From the NCBI GenBank assembly GCA_023418315.1, contig JAEZZY010000023.1, forward strand, positions 1 to 64,000: a stretch of 64,000 nt of DNA, given 5' to 3'. The position numbers and the translations under genes are program-made. The notes under the pieces were generated by a model. The model saw only the letters and a program-made list of their open reading frames with translations, was not told where the DNA came from and made no database searches. The stretch's first letter is position 1. Every line of letters starts with the position of its first letter. Shown one piece after another: positions 51,778 to 60,232 of the stretch. This DNA comes from Bacteroidota bacterium (GTDB taxonomy: Bacteria > Bacteroidota > Bacteroidia > Chitinophagales > Chitinophagaceae).

Positions 51778-53661
51778 TTACGTATATTCACTCAACTCCA
51801 ACCAACGCAATTCCTTTTCTTCAAGGAGTTGCGTTATTTCATTAATGCGGTTACTGAGTTTTTGCAGCGTTTCATAGGCAAGTGCTTCGGCGCTCATTTG
51901 CTCTGTTATCGCGGTCTTTTCATTTTCCAGATCGGGAATTTCTTTTTCTAATTGTTCGAACTCACGCTGTTCTTTATAGGAACGTTTCTTTTTCTTTTCC
52001 ACGGATTTGCTATCTACATCCTCGTCTTTTACCGGCTCATTTTTCGGTTTATCGTCTTGCTTGCTTTCCGCTTTCTGCGCTATGCGGTACTGGCTATAGT
52101 TGCCGGGAAAATCTCGGATAACGCCCTTACCTTCAAATACAAACAAATGATCTACCAAGCGGTCCATAAAATAACGATCATGCGATACGATGATGAGGCA
52201 GCCGGGATAGTCACTCAGAAAATTTTCGAGCACGGAAAGTGTGGGTAAATCCAGATCGTTGGTCGGCTCATCCAATATCAGAAAATTAGGATTGCGAAAA
52301 AGTACGGCAAGTAATTGCAAACGTTTTTTTTCGCCGCCACTTAGCTTGGAAAGATAAGTATATTGCTGCTCCGGCGTGAATAAGAAAAGCTGTAGAAATT
52401 GTGCTGCGCTTAGCGATCCGCCTTTTGCAAGCGGAAAATTTTCGGCTATATTTTTCACAAATTCAATAACGCGCATATCTTCTTTTATCTCCAATCCTTG
52501 TTGCGAAAAATTCCCAAACACTACGGTATCACCTATGTTTATCTTACCGCTATCCGCATGTAGCCGCCCTTGCAACAATTCTAAGAAGGTGGATTTTCCG
52601 GCACCGTTTTTACCGATGATGCCTATGCGCTCTCCCTTGCTGAAGGTATAATCAAAACCTTTGAGGATTACTTCATTGCCAAAGCTTTTATAGACTTTTT
52701 TCATCTCCGCCACTTTGCCGCCGAGGCGGTTCATCTTCATCTGCAACTCCACTTGTTGATCGGTGATACGCTGCTTAGCTACGGCTTCTACTTTGTAAAA
52801 ATTATCTTCTCTGCTTTTGGCTTTTGTGGTGCGGGCTTTCGGTTGTTTGCGCATCCATTCCAGTTCTTTTCGGTATTCATTTCGGGCTTTGTCTATCGTA
52901 GCCTGCTCGCTTTCGATGCGTGCCGCTTTTTTTTCTATATAATTTTCGTAATCCCCTTTATAGGTATGGAGTTTATTGTCATCCAGCTCCCATATTTCTT
53001 CGCATACAGCATCTAAAAAATAGCGGTCGTGCGTTACCATCAGTAAGGTTATGTTTTCCTGGCTCAGATAATGTTCGAGCCATTCCACCATTTCTACATC
53101 CAGATGATTGGTAGGCTCATCCATAATAAGAAGAACATGTTTATGCTCAAAGCCAATGTCTATAAGCGTTTGTGCTAAAGCCACCCGCTTGCGTTGCCCG
53201 CCGGATAAGGTATTTACTGCTTGTTCCAGTTGATGAATATTCAGCTTGCCTAAGATCTGTTTTACTTTAGCATCAAAATCCCAGGCATTCAGTTCGTCCA
53301 TTTTTATGATGGCTTCGCTAAGCGCTTCTGCATTTTCCTGTTCGCTTGCGGTTTCATAGTTTTTTATCGCCTCAATAACAGGATGCTCATAGTGAAAAAT
53401 ATTATCCAAGATACTAAGCGTTTCTTGGAAGAGAGGTTCTTGTTCAAACAAGGCTACCGTTACGTCTTTATGCACCCATACCCTGCCTTCATCCGGTTGT
53501 TCTTTGCCGGATAGGATTTTCAGGATGGTGGATTTGCCGCTGCCGTTTTTGGCTACCAACGCTATTTTATCGCCCTCATTGATATGAAAGGAAAGGTCTT
53601 TAAATAAGGATTTTGTGCCGTAGTCTTTACTGATTCCTTCTGCCGAAACGTAGTGCATCAT
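51778..53661 (-). CDS. ABC-F family ATPase (Uup-like)
   Basis: A 627-residue soluble ATPase with two ABC domains and no membrane part. Walker A motifs are AKNGSGKST and GKNGAGKST. Signatures are LSGGQRKRVALAQ and LSGGEKKRLQLLA, with Walker B MDEPTNHLD and LDEPTNDLD. Between them lies the linker that reaches the peptidyl transferase centre in this family. The C-terminal coiled coil (SYKEQREFEQLEKEIPDLEN) is the feature of Uup, which acts on translation or on branched DNA. The start at 53661 (MMHYVSAEGIS) is preferred. A longer frame from 53790 adds 43 residues unlike the family. Confidence 0.9.
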   Translation of the reverse strand: MMHYVSAEGISKDYGTKSLFKDLSFHINEGDKIALVAKNGSGKSTILKILSGKEQPDEGRVWVHKDVTVALFEQEPLFQETLSILDNIFHYEHPVIEAIKNYETASEQENAEALSEAIIKMDELNAWDFDAKVKQILGKLNIHQLEQAVNTLSGGQRKRVALAQTLIDIGFEHKHVLLIMDEPTNHLDVEMVEWLEHYLSQENITLLMVTHDRYFLDAVCEEIWELDDNKLHTYKGDYENYIEKKAARIESEQATIDKARNEYRKELEWMRKQPKARTTKAKSREDNFYKVEAVAKQRITDQQVELQMKMNRLGGKVAEMKKVYKSFGNEVILKGFDYTFSKGERIGIIGKNGAGKSTFLELLQGRLHADSGKINIGDTVVFGNFSQQGLEIKEDMRVIEFVKNIAENFPLAKGGSLSAAQFLQLFLFTPEQQYTYLSKLSGGEKKRLQLLAVLFRNPNFLILDEPTNDLDLPTLSVLENFLSDYPGCLIIVSHDRYFMDRLVDHLFVFEGKGVIRDFPGNYSQYRIAQKAESKQDDKPKNEPVKDEDVDSKSVEKKKKRSYKEQREFEQLEKEIPDLENEKTAITEQMSAEALAYETLQKLSNRINEITQLLEEKELRWLELSEYT

Positions 53662-53841
53662 ATTTTTAGAAAGGGCAAAAATAAGGATTGTAATGGTGGG
53701 ACAACGACCTTGTACAAACCCGATGCATCGCGTCTGTACAATTATATTTTGAGAAAATTTTAATAATAGCCCTTTTTCCGTGCATGGCATAGCCCTTATT
53801 TTTGTTCATTAAACTAAAACAGACAGAGCAGCACAGCCCCC

Positions 53842-54711
53842 ATGCTTACCACATCCGAAATACTGAAACGTGTAAGGCGCATTGAAATAAAGACAAAAGG
53901 ATTGAGCAACCATATTTTTGCCGGTGAGTACCATTCGGCATTTAAAGGCAGGGGCATGTCATTTAGTGAAGTAAGGGAATATACGCCTGGCGATGATGTG
54001 AAAGCGATAGACTGGAATGTAACCGCGCGTTTCTCACATCCCTATATAAAGGTTTTTGAAGAAGAACGGGAGCTGACGGTGATGCTGCTGGTGGATATTA
54101 GCGGCAGTTCGTTGTTTGGGATGCACAACCGTTCCAAGCGGGATTTGATCACGGAAATATGTGCGGTCATTGCCTTCTCGGCGGCTACCAATAATGATAA
54201 AGTAGGCGTTATTTTTTTCAGCGACAAAGTAGAAAAATTCATTCCTCCCAAAAAAGGAAGAAGCCATATTCTGCGCATCATTCGGGAGCTGGTGGCTTTA
54301 GAACCCCCGCAAAGCAACGACACACAGGTGCAGGCGGCACTGGAATATTTGAATAATGTAGTTAAGAAAAAAACGATTGCCTTCGTGCTGAGTGATTTTA
54401 TCAGCAAGCCCTATGATAAAGCCCTGCAACATGCGGCAAAAAAACATGATATAGTAGGAGTGCAGGTATATGACAAAGCCGACAGAGAATTGCCTGAAAT
54501 GGGTTTGATACAGGCTATGGATGCCGAAAACGGATCGATGAACTGGATTGACACTTCCGATAAAGAGCTGCGGCTACAGTATCAAAAAGTATTTGACGGA
54601 CAGCAGCAATACTGTGTGCAAACTTTTCGGAAAAGCAATGCCGCCTTACTATCTGTGCCTACTCATGAAGATTATATCAAAAAACTGCAAGCGTTTTTTA
54701 AAGCAAGATAA
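53842..54711 (+). CDS. DUF58 protein of a Bat-type operon
   Basis: A 289-residue cytosolic protein. The DUF58 signature is EVREYTPGDDVKAIDWNVTA, followed by a von Willebrand-like segment with LLVDISGSSLFG (MIDAS-like DxSxS). Such proteins work with MoxR AAA+ ATPases and Bat proteins. A MoxR gene normally sits just upstream in Bacteroidota; here the ABC-F gene lies there on the other strand, so MoxR is elsewhere. The gene starts a three-gene operon with short gaps (4 and 1 bases). Confidence 0.85.
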   Translation: MLTTSEILKRVRRIEIKTKGLSNHIFAGEYHSAFKGRGMSFSEVREYTPGDDVKAIDWNVTARFSHPYIKVFEEERELTVMLLVDISGSSLFGMHNRSKRDLITEICAVIAFSAATNNDKVGVIFFSDKVEKFIPPKKGRSHILRIIRELVALEPPQSNDTQVQAALEYLNNVVKKKTIAFVLSDFISKPYDKALQHAAKKHDIVGVQVYDKADRELPEMGLIQAMDAENGSMNWIDTSDKELRLQYQKVFDGQQQYCVQTFRKSNAALLSVPTHEDYIKKLQAFFKAR

Positions 54712-54715
54712 TTGT

Positions 54716-55663
54716 ATGAACCGTACCCGTATTTTTTTTGCTTTTGTTCTTCTTTGCTTTTCTTTTTTGAAAGAAGCAAATGCGCAAGGTAATGTTTCCG
54801 TACATGCCAAGCTGGATGCGGTGGACATTACCGTGGGCGATCAGATAAAGCTATTCATCGAAGCAAAGAAAGAAGGAAACGAGGTGGTGCAATGGGCGTT
54901 CATACCCGATACCTTCCACCAACTAGAAGTGGTGGAACGTGGCAAGATAGATACCCTGCAAAACGGTATGGCTACTATTTATAAACAACGACTGCTCATC
55001 ACGGGCTTTGACAGCGGCTTGTTTTTAGTGCCTTCTTTTCAATTTTCGGTATTGCCTCAAAACGGTGCTGCTTATACCCTTCACACCGATAGTTTTTTAG
55101 TGAGTGTTACTACGGTACCCGTAGATACAAGCCAAGCTTTTCGCGGTATTAAAAACATCATTGCTGTAAAGGCTGACTGGAAAGAATACTTGCCGTGGAT
55201 AATCGGTGGCATCGTGCTACTGGTATTCCTCATTCTTCTTATCAGAAAATTAATAAAGAAAAAACCCGCAACAGAGCAAGCTCCTTCTATACCTTCCGAA
55301 ACCTTACAACAAAAAACACTGCGCTTGCTGGATGAACTGGATGCAAAAAAGCTATGGCAGCAAGGCAATGTAAAATCGTACTACTCGGAGCTGACGGATA
55401 TTCTCAGAAGCTATATTGAGGAACGTTTTAAAACACCGGCTATGGAGCTGACAACAGATGAGATACTCAGCAAAAGTCATGAGCATAAAGAAATGAGTAA
55501 ATATTATGATGAGCTGGCAGAAGTATTGCATACGGCAGATCTCGCGAAGTTTGCGAAAGCACAGCCTTTGCCCTACGAACATACACAGGCATTAGAACAG
55601 ACCAAACAATTTGTAACCGCCACCAAACCGGTGATTGTAGAGACACACAACAAGCCGTCATAA
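54716..55663 (+). CDS. BatD-like membrane protein
   Basis: A 315-residue protein. The signal peptide (FAFVLLCFSFLKEANAQ) is followed by a beta-rich periplasmic domain of about 150 residues (NVSVHAKLDAVDITVGDQIK, LLITGFDSGLFLVPSFQFSV). Next come one membrane helix (LPWIIGGIVLLVFLILLI) and a cytosolic helical tail with TDILRSYIEERF and AMELTTDEILSKS. This layout is common for the protein encoded between DUF58 and BatA genes in Bacteroidota. The start at 54716 gives the signal peptide; a frame beginning at 54548 overlaps the DUF58 gene and is rejected. Confidence 0.75.
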   Translation: MNRTRIFFAFVLLCFSFLKEANAQGNVSVHAKLDAVDITVGDQIKLFIEAKKEGNEVVQWAFIPDTFHQLEVVERGKIDTLQNGMATIYKQRLLITGFDSGLFLVPSFQFSVLPQNGAAYTLHTDSFLVSVTTVPVDTSQAFRGIKNIIAVKADWKEYLPWIIGGIVLLVFLILLIRKLIKKKPATEQAPSIPSETLQQKTLRLLDELDAKKLWQQGNVKSYYSELTDILRSYIEERFKTPAMELTTDEILSKSHEHKEMSKYYDELAEVLHTADLAKFAKAQPLPYEHTQALEQTKQFVTATKPVIVETHNKPS

Positions 55664-55664
55664 C

Positions 55665-56672
55665 ATGGAAGCATTATTAGACTGGAAACATATCAGCTTT
55701 GCCCATCCTTATTTTTTCGGATTACTGCTACTGTTGCCACTGATGATATGGTGGCAATACAAAAGAAAAAAAACTGCTCCGGCATTTCGTTTCAGCACTA
55801 CTAATCACTTAAAGCTGATGAATGCATCCTGGCGTGTGCGTTTTCGTCCGGCGCTTTTTGTATTGCGGATATTGTCTTTATTTTTTTTGATTATAGCGTT
55901 GGCACGCCCGCAGTCGAGCAATGTAACGGAAAGCATAGACAGCGACGGTATAGATATTGTCATGTCTTTAGACGTATCGGGCAGTATGCTTGCCGAAGAC
56001 CTAAAGCCCAACCGTATAGAAGCAGCAAAAAAAGTAGCGATGGATTTTGTGGACAAACGCCCCACGGATAGAATCGGTCTGGTGATTTTCGCCGGCGAGA
56101 GCTTTACACTTTGCCCCATCACAATCGATCACAACGTGCTGAAAGAACAGATAGACGGCATTAAAAGCGGAATGCTGGAAGATGGCACCGCCATAGGCGA
56201 AGGATTAGCTACGGCAGTAGATCGCATCCGTAAATCAAACGGAAAAAGTAAGATTATCATCCTGCTGACGGATGGCGTAAATAATGTGGGAAAAATTGGA
56301 CCCGAACTTGCTTTGGAAATAGCGAAAGCCTATAAAATTCGTGTTTATACCATTGGCGTAGGCACAAAGGGAATGGCACCCTACCCTACGAATACGCCTA
56401 TGGGTATGCAGATGCAAATGCAGGAAGTACAAATAGACGAAGATTTACTCCAAAAAATATCAAGCGAAACGGGCGGTAAATATTATAGAGCTACCAACAA
56501 CAAATCGCTGGCATCCATCTATGCTGATATTGATAAACTCGAAAAAACAAAAGTGGAAATCAGCTCCTATAAACACTATGCAGAGTTGTTTTTTCCTTTT
56601 GCCATGCTGGCTCTGATTTGTTTGGGAATAGAAATACTGCTGCGCTATACCGTATTTAGGAGTGTAACATAG
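55665..56672 (+). CDS. BatA-like von Willebrand protein
   Basis: A 335-residue membrane protein. Two N-terminal helices (FGLLLLLPLMIWWQY and FVLRILSLFFLIIALARPQ) lead into a vWA domain with the metal site SLDVSGSMLAEDL and LLTDGVNNVG. A C-terminal helix (FPFAMLALICLGIEILL) anchors it again. The order DUF58, BatD-like, BatA matches Bat operons linked to aerotolerance or envelope stress. batB and later genes are absent; the next gene is on the other strand. Confidence 0.87.
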   Translation: MEALLDWKHISFAHPYFFGLLLLLPLMIWWQYKRKKTAPAFRFSTTNHLKLMNASWRVRFRPALFVLRILSLFFLIIALARPQSSNVTESIDSDGIDIVMSLDVSGSMLAEDLKPNRIEAAKKVAMDFVDKRPTDRIGLVIFAGESFTLCPITIDHNVLKEQIDGIKSGMLEDGTAIGEGLATAVDRIRKSNGKSKIIILLTDGVNNVGKIGPELALEIAKAYKIRVYTIGVGTKGMAPYPTNTPMGMQMQMQEVQIDEDLLQKISSETGGKYYRATNNKSLASIYADIDKLEKTKVEISSYKHYAELFFPFAMLALICLGIEILLRYTVFRSVT

Positions 56673-56698
56673 GGGATTGTTGGGAGCATACAATAAGT

Positions 56699-57706
56699 TC
56701 AATAAATCCCCTTAGCGGCATTGTATATTTTTTCAATAATCTCCACGGTTTTCATGGCTTCAAAAGCGCTGGCAGAAATGGTTGCGTTTCCCTTGAGCAC
56801 GGCTACTACATTTTCATACACTTTATCGTGGTTACTCATAGAGCCTTGATAATCGCCGTAATTGTTGGCGCGGTTTCCTTGTGGAAGATGCTCTATTTTA
56901 TAATCTTCAATTTCCTGGTATTCCAGTTCATTCAAATATTGCCCTCCTATTTTCACCGTACCTTTTTCTCCTAATATGGTAAGCGAGCCTTCCATGTTTT
57001 TTCTATAACTATTCACGCTATAATTAATCGTTCCGATAACTCCATTTTCAAACTCCACTATTACCACCCCACTGTCTTCAAATTCAATCATGCCTTTGTG
57101 TGCGGCATTGGCAGTAAATGCGTGTAGTTTTTTCACATCGCCAATCATCCAATACAGCAGATCTATAAAATGACTGAATTGCGTATAAAGCGTGCCGCCA
57201 TCAAGTTCTTTAGTTCCTTTCCATGAATTGTGGTAATACGCTGCATTCCGGTTCCAGAAACACGTGAGCTGAATGCTGTATAACTTCCCCAAACGATTTT
57301 CTTCCAGTAATTTTTTTACAGCAGCTACAGGCGGGTTGAAGCGGTTTTGCTTGATGGCAAAAAGCTGCTTGCCTGTTTCCTCTGCCGTAGCCATCATCTT
57401 ACGACAAGCCGACAGACTGATTGCCATAGGCTTTTCGCAAAGTACATTGCACCCTGCTTTCAAGGCAAGAATGCTATGATGCGCATGAAGCCCGTTGGGT
57501 GTGCAAATGCTTACAATGTCTATATTTTTTTCATGCCGCAGCAAGTCCTCTATATGGTAATAGCTTTTCGCATTATAGGCTTGTGCCAGCTCGTCGGCTT
57601 TTTCTTTTACCGTATCGCACACCGCTGCCAGCACTCCATTGTGTTGTATATGCTGGGCATGACGCCGGGCTATCCTGCCGCAACCGATAAGGGCAAATCG
57701 TACCAC
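56699..57706 (-). CDS. Gfo/Idh/MocA-family sugar dehydrogenase
   Basis: A 335-residue NAD-dependent dehydrogenase. The Rossmann start ALIGCGRIARRHAQHI, the NSICTPNGLH-like segment VSICTPNGLHAHHSI and CEKPMAIS (EKP motif) are characteristic. The C-terminal alpha-beta domain carries WNRNAAYYHNSWKGTKELDG with GGTLYTQFSHFIDLL. The pattern fits WlbA/WbpB dehydrogenases that act on UDP-N-acetyl-glucosaminuronate. A hexapeptide acyltransferase two genes away supports a nucleotide-sugar role. It follows the DUF4184 gene by 1 base on the same strand. Confidence 0.87.
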   Translation of the reverse strand: MVRFALIGCGRIARRHAQHIQHNGVLAAVCDTVKEKADELAQAYNAKSYYHIEDLLRHEKNIDIVSICTPNGLHAHHSILALKAGCNVLCEKPMAISLSACRKMMATAEETGKQLFAIKQNRFNPPVAAVKKLLEENRLGKLYSIQLTCFWNRNAAYYHNSWKGTKELDGGTLYTQFSHFIDLLYWMIGDVKKLHAFTANAAHKGMIEFEDSGVVIVEFENGVIGTINYSVNSYRKNMEGSLTILGEKGTVKIGGQYLNELEYQEIEDYKIEHLPQGNRANNYGDYQGSMSNHDKVYENVVAVLKGNATISASAFEAMKTVEIIEKIYNAAKGIY

Positions 57707-57707
57707 G

Positions 57708-58454
57708 TTATGTTTTTAGTTTTTTAGGGATGACAATGCTATGATAGAATTTAAGATTATACAAGACCGAAGCTACTACCACGCCCCACAAAAAGCCGCC
57801 TATAAGAATGTTTTTTTCATCTCCCCAAATATACGTATAGCGGATGCGGATAAAATAAACCAAGGCATTCACCAGCGCTACAATGATCCAGTAACTTTTC
57901 ATTGCTTTAATAGAAACAACAGATGAAACCGGCATGACCGCTACCAGCCAGGTGAGGATGATAATGCCTATAATGCTGCAACCCCATTGTAATAAAATTT
58001 GCAATTCATTCTTCTGCCCGTAGGAAAGTTCCAGACCCAGCAAATCGGTAGTGTGGGTATAAGACGCCGTATGCGTAAGTCTGTCCCAAATAAGATGCGA
58101 GTAAATGCCTATAAGCAGCGAAAAAAATATCGCTATATAACGTTTGGTAAAATAGTGTTCGTTTTTGATCATGGTGTAAATAGAAAACCGCGACCGTAGG
58201 AAGGAAGGCATATTCGCTACCAGCGCATTCCGAACAATATAATGAAACAGCAGCACGAGAAATAAACCCAGCGGGAGATCGTAGGTATAAACGCCCATCC
58301 AGGAATGGCTCAATATTTTATTCCCTCCCAGCTTCACAAAAGCCTGAAAATCGGGAACCATACTGCCTATAATCAAGCCTGCCCACGAGTAATATTTCGG
58401 TGGGATAAACTTAAACGGGAAAACAGCAGCAGGATGAGCAAAGGTAAAAGGCAT
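57708..58454 (-). CDS. DUF4184 membrane protein
   Basis: A 248-residue polytopic membrane protein. It starts MPFTFAHPAAVFPFKFIP, the DUF4184 hallmark, followed by WAGLIIGSMVPDFQAF and HLIWDRLTH. Six or more helices are visible. The family resembles membrane-bound metal-dependent hydrolases (YdjM/LexA-induced kind) with conserved His and Asp but has no known function. The start at 58454 is preferred. A frame running to 58541 reads the AT-rich heptamer repeat and is rejected. The gene lies between two nucleotide-sugar genes. Confidence 0.82.
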   Translation of the reverse strand: MPFTFAHPAAVFPFKFIPPKYYSWAGLIIGSMVPDFQAFVKLGGNKILSHSWMGVYTYDLPLGLFLVLLFHYIVRNALVANMPSFLRSRFSIYTMIKNEHYFTKRYIAIFFSLLIGIYSHLIWDRLTHTASYTHTTDLLGLELSYGQKNELQILLQWGCSIIGIIILTWLVAVMPVSSVVSIKAMKSYWIIVALVNALVYFIRIRYTYIWGDEKNILIGGFLWGVVVASVLYNLKFYHSIVIPKKLKT

Positions 58455-58458
58455 AGTA

Positions 58459-58556
58459 GGTTGAAAATTCCAAAGTCTAAAAAAACAAAATCCAAAGTTC
58501 AAATTCCAAAAATCAAAAAAATTCAAAATTCTAAAAATCAAATTTCAAATTTTAAA
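58459..58556. repeat. Degenerate TTCAAAA/TTCCAAAA repeats
   Basis: The plus strand shows repeated variants such as AAAATTCCAAAGT, AAGTTCAAATTCCAAAAATC and AAATTCAAAATTCTAAAAATC. They resemble the units in the A2M gene and at 49447-49503. They form the upstream region of the DUF4184 gene. Confidence 0.6.
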
Positions 58557-58605
58557 GTGATGGATAGGCTATGAAAGGGGTAAATATAAGCATTAAAGCG
58601 CCGGA

Positions 58606-59061
58606 TTATACCGTCCTTAGAAACCGCGCGGGATTACCGGCATAGATACCGGGCTTAGTAATGTCTTTCGTTACCACGCTTCCTGCACCGATCACCACAT
58701 GGTCGCAGATGGTTACGGGCAGTATCGTAGCATTGGAGCCGATAGATACCTGATTGCCTATAACCGTGGCTTTCCACTTGGAGGCATCGCCACCTGCCGG
58801 AGCGCCTGTCTGAAAAAGATCATTTACAAACATAACCCCGTGCCCTATAAAGCAATGATGACCGATGGTTACGAGCTCACAAATAAAACTGTGTGATTGA
58901 ACTTTCGTGTTTTTCCCAATCCTTACATTTTTTTGTATTTCGGTAAACGGACCTATGAAGCAGTGGTCGCCGATGGTGCAGCCATAGAGGTTTACAGGCT
59001 GTACAATTTGTACTCCTTCACCAAAGCATACATCTGTTATGGCAACGATTTTTTGATTCAA
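58606..59061 (-). CDS. Hexapeptide-repeat acyltransferase (WbpD-like)
   Basis: A 151-residue trimeric left-handed beta-helix enzyme. Hexapeptide repeats run through the chain (YGCTIGDHCFIGPFTEIQKN, IGKNTKVQSHSFICE), with the catalytic His in TIGHHCFIGHGVMFVNDLFQ. The C-terminal GIYAGNPARFLRTV is the standard end. Closest style is UDP-2-acetamido-3-amino-glucuronate N-acetyltransferase (WbpD/WlbB) or PglD-like acetyltransferases. With the Gfo/Idh gene it could make an acetylated aminosugar, although the aminotransferase (WbpE type) is not seen. Upstream are two mini zinc-ribbon genes. Confidence 0.85.
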   Translation of the reverse strand: MNQKIVAITDVCFGEGVQIVQPVNLYGCTIGDHCFIGPFTEIQKNVRIGKNTKVQSHSFICELVTIGHHCFIGHGVMFVNDLFQTGAPAGGDASKWKATVIGNQVSIGSNATILPVTICDHVVIGAGSVVTKDITKPGIYAGNPARFLRTV

Positions 59062-59092
59062 CAGAAAACAAATGTAAAAGCAATTCTTCTAT

Positions 59093-59275
59093 TTAATGCC
59101 TGCTTTTATGTTTTTCTAACCGCTCTTTAGAAACGAGCATGTACCGGCTTCGCTTACATTTGTAACAAAAGTAACGGCGCACCGGCAACCATGAAAGATA
59201 GGTTTTAAAAAAGCGGGGTCTTGAAATTCTCTCCAAACGTTCCACTCTACACTTAGGGCAATAAAGGGGCTTCAT
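59093..59275 (-). CDS. Mini zinc-ribbon protein, copy 1
   Basis: A 60-residue protein with CPKC near the N-terminus and CYKCKRSRY in the middle, a probable four-cysteine zinc ribbon. Between them lie ERISRPRFFKTYLSW and LPVRRYF, rich in Arg, Phe and Trp. The tail is Lys/Arg-rich. It is clearly related to the gene at 59456-59668: both share CPKC, a RxxRPxF step, WLPxR and CYxCxRxxY. No function is known; a short nucleic-acid- or partner-binding protein is possible. It is on the minus strand, 31 bases before the acyltransferase gene. Confidence 0.75.
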   Translation of the reverse strand: MKPLYCPKCRVERLERISRPRFFKTYLSWLPVRRYFCYKCKRSRYMLVSKERLEKHKSRH

Positions 59276-59455
59276 TATAAAAAAGGGTATTTAAACAACT
59301 AAGAGTAATGAACTAATCAATGGAGGTAAATTTAATAAAACTCCGCAACAGACTGGCATCACCTTTTTGTTATCAAGATGTTATTGAGATGTTTTTTTAG
59401 AATTTTACAGGCATTCTATACTATTTGCAGTGTACCCTTAATACACGCTATTTTC

Positions 59456-59668
59456 CTAATCTTTTTTGCGGTCGAAATAGTTAAAGGTTCGTTGCTGGTC
59501 TTTGTTGTTATCTTGTTTTTTATACACCCTCAGGTACATGCTCCGGCTGCAACTATAGCAAAAAAACTTCCGATACGGTAGCCACGGCATCCATTTTTTC
59601 ATAAAACTCGGGCGCGGGACTCTATCTATATCTTGGTTTTTACATTTAGGACAGATGATATCTTTCAT
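59456..59668 (-). CDS. Mini zinc-ribbon protein, copy 2
   Basis: A 70-residue paralogue of the gene at 59093-59275. It carries ICPKCKN at the N-terminus, VPRPSFMKKWMPWLPYRKFF, and CYSCSRSMYL, then a charged tail (KKQDNNKDQQRTF). The Cys pairs are spaced alike in both copies. The two genes lie in tandem on the minus strand, 180 bases apart, between the exosortase F locus and the acyltransferase. Conservation of the same frame and motifs in both copies supports that they are real genes. Confidence 0.75.
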   Translation of the reverse strand: MKDIICPKCKNQDIDRVPRPSFMKKWMPWLPYRKFFCYSCSRSMYLRVYKKQDNNKDQQRTFNYFDRKKD

Positions 59669-59785
59669 AAAGGGGATTTGGGTAAATCAAAAAAAGCGAA
59701 AGGGCAAAATTAACCAGTCCTCCCTATAATCTATTATTTATTTGTTAAACAATCATCATACTTACCGATGAGTTTCGTCATTATT

Positions 59786-60232
59786 TCATCTGCCGGCAGA
59801 GCGAATATTTTGGGGTTTATAGGCAGCAAATGCCGGCAACAAAAGCAAGAGCAGCATGGGCTGGATCAACAACCGGCGGATGTAGAACCCTATATTATCC
59901 CCCATTTCAAAATAATGAAGGACCAGATAGCCGTACAAAGGTAAGAGCAATAGAAGAAAAAGCAGATAAACATAGGCTGAAAACCGTACGTAGCGCATTT
60001 CCCGGAAGACAAGCCCAATGATGAAAAGCGACAAAACCGTATTAAGCGAATAACGAAAAAACACATTCCCTATGAGCTTTGCAAAATCATATTCGGGATA
60101 ATGCAGCCTGCCGGTCTTTCCCCGGAAATACTGCAAAAAAGGATCGTAAAACAAGACCGTTTCGTATTTCCTGACGAGCACCAGACTCCCTGCCAAGAAA
60201 GCGATCAGCACATATCGGAAGGGTTTGCTCAT
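59786..60232 (-). CDS. Exosortase F-associated membrane protein
   Basis: A 148-residue membrane protein with about four helices. It reads KPFRYVLIAFLAGSLVLVRK, YDPFLQYFRG, GNVFFRYSLNTVLSLFIIGL and a final hydrophobic pair, which matches the small partner always found beside XrtF. The start at 60232 overlaps the xrtF stop by 4 bases (ATGA), so the two are translationally coupled; a longer frame starting at 60280 overlaps xrtF and is not preferred. The function is unknown. Confidence 0.82.
   Translation of the reverse strand: MSKPFRYVLIAFLAGSLVLVRKYETVLFYDPFLQYFRGKTGRLHYPEYDFAKLIGNVFFRYSLNTVLSLFIIGLVFREMRYVRFSAYVYLLFLLLLLPLYGYLVLHYFEMGDNIGFYIRRLLIQPMLLLLLLPAFAAYKPQNIRSAGR

Noticed and set aside
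53662..53790. N-terminal extension of the ABC-F protein
   Set aside because: The extra 43 residues do not resemble any ABC-F start; MMHYVSAEGIS is the normal beginning.
54548..54715. Upstream start for the BatD-like gene
   Set aside because: It overlaps the DUF58 gene and hides the signal peptide that starts at 54716.
58455..58541. N-terminal extension of the DUF4184 protein
   Set aside because: The extra residues are a translation of the AT-rich heptamer repeat; the family starts at MPFTFAHP.
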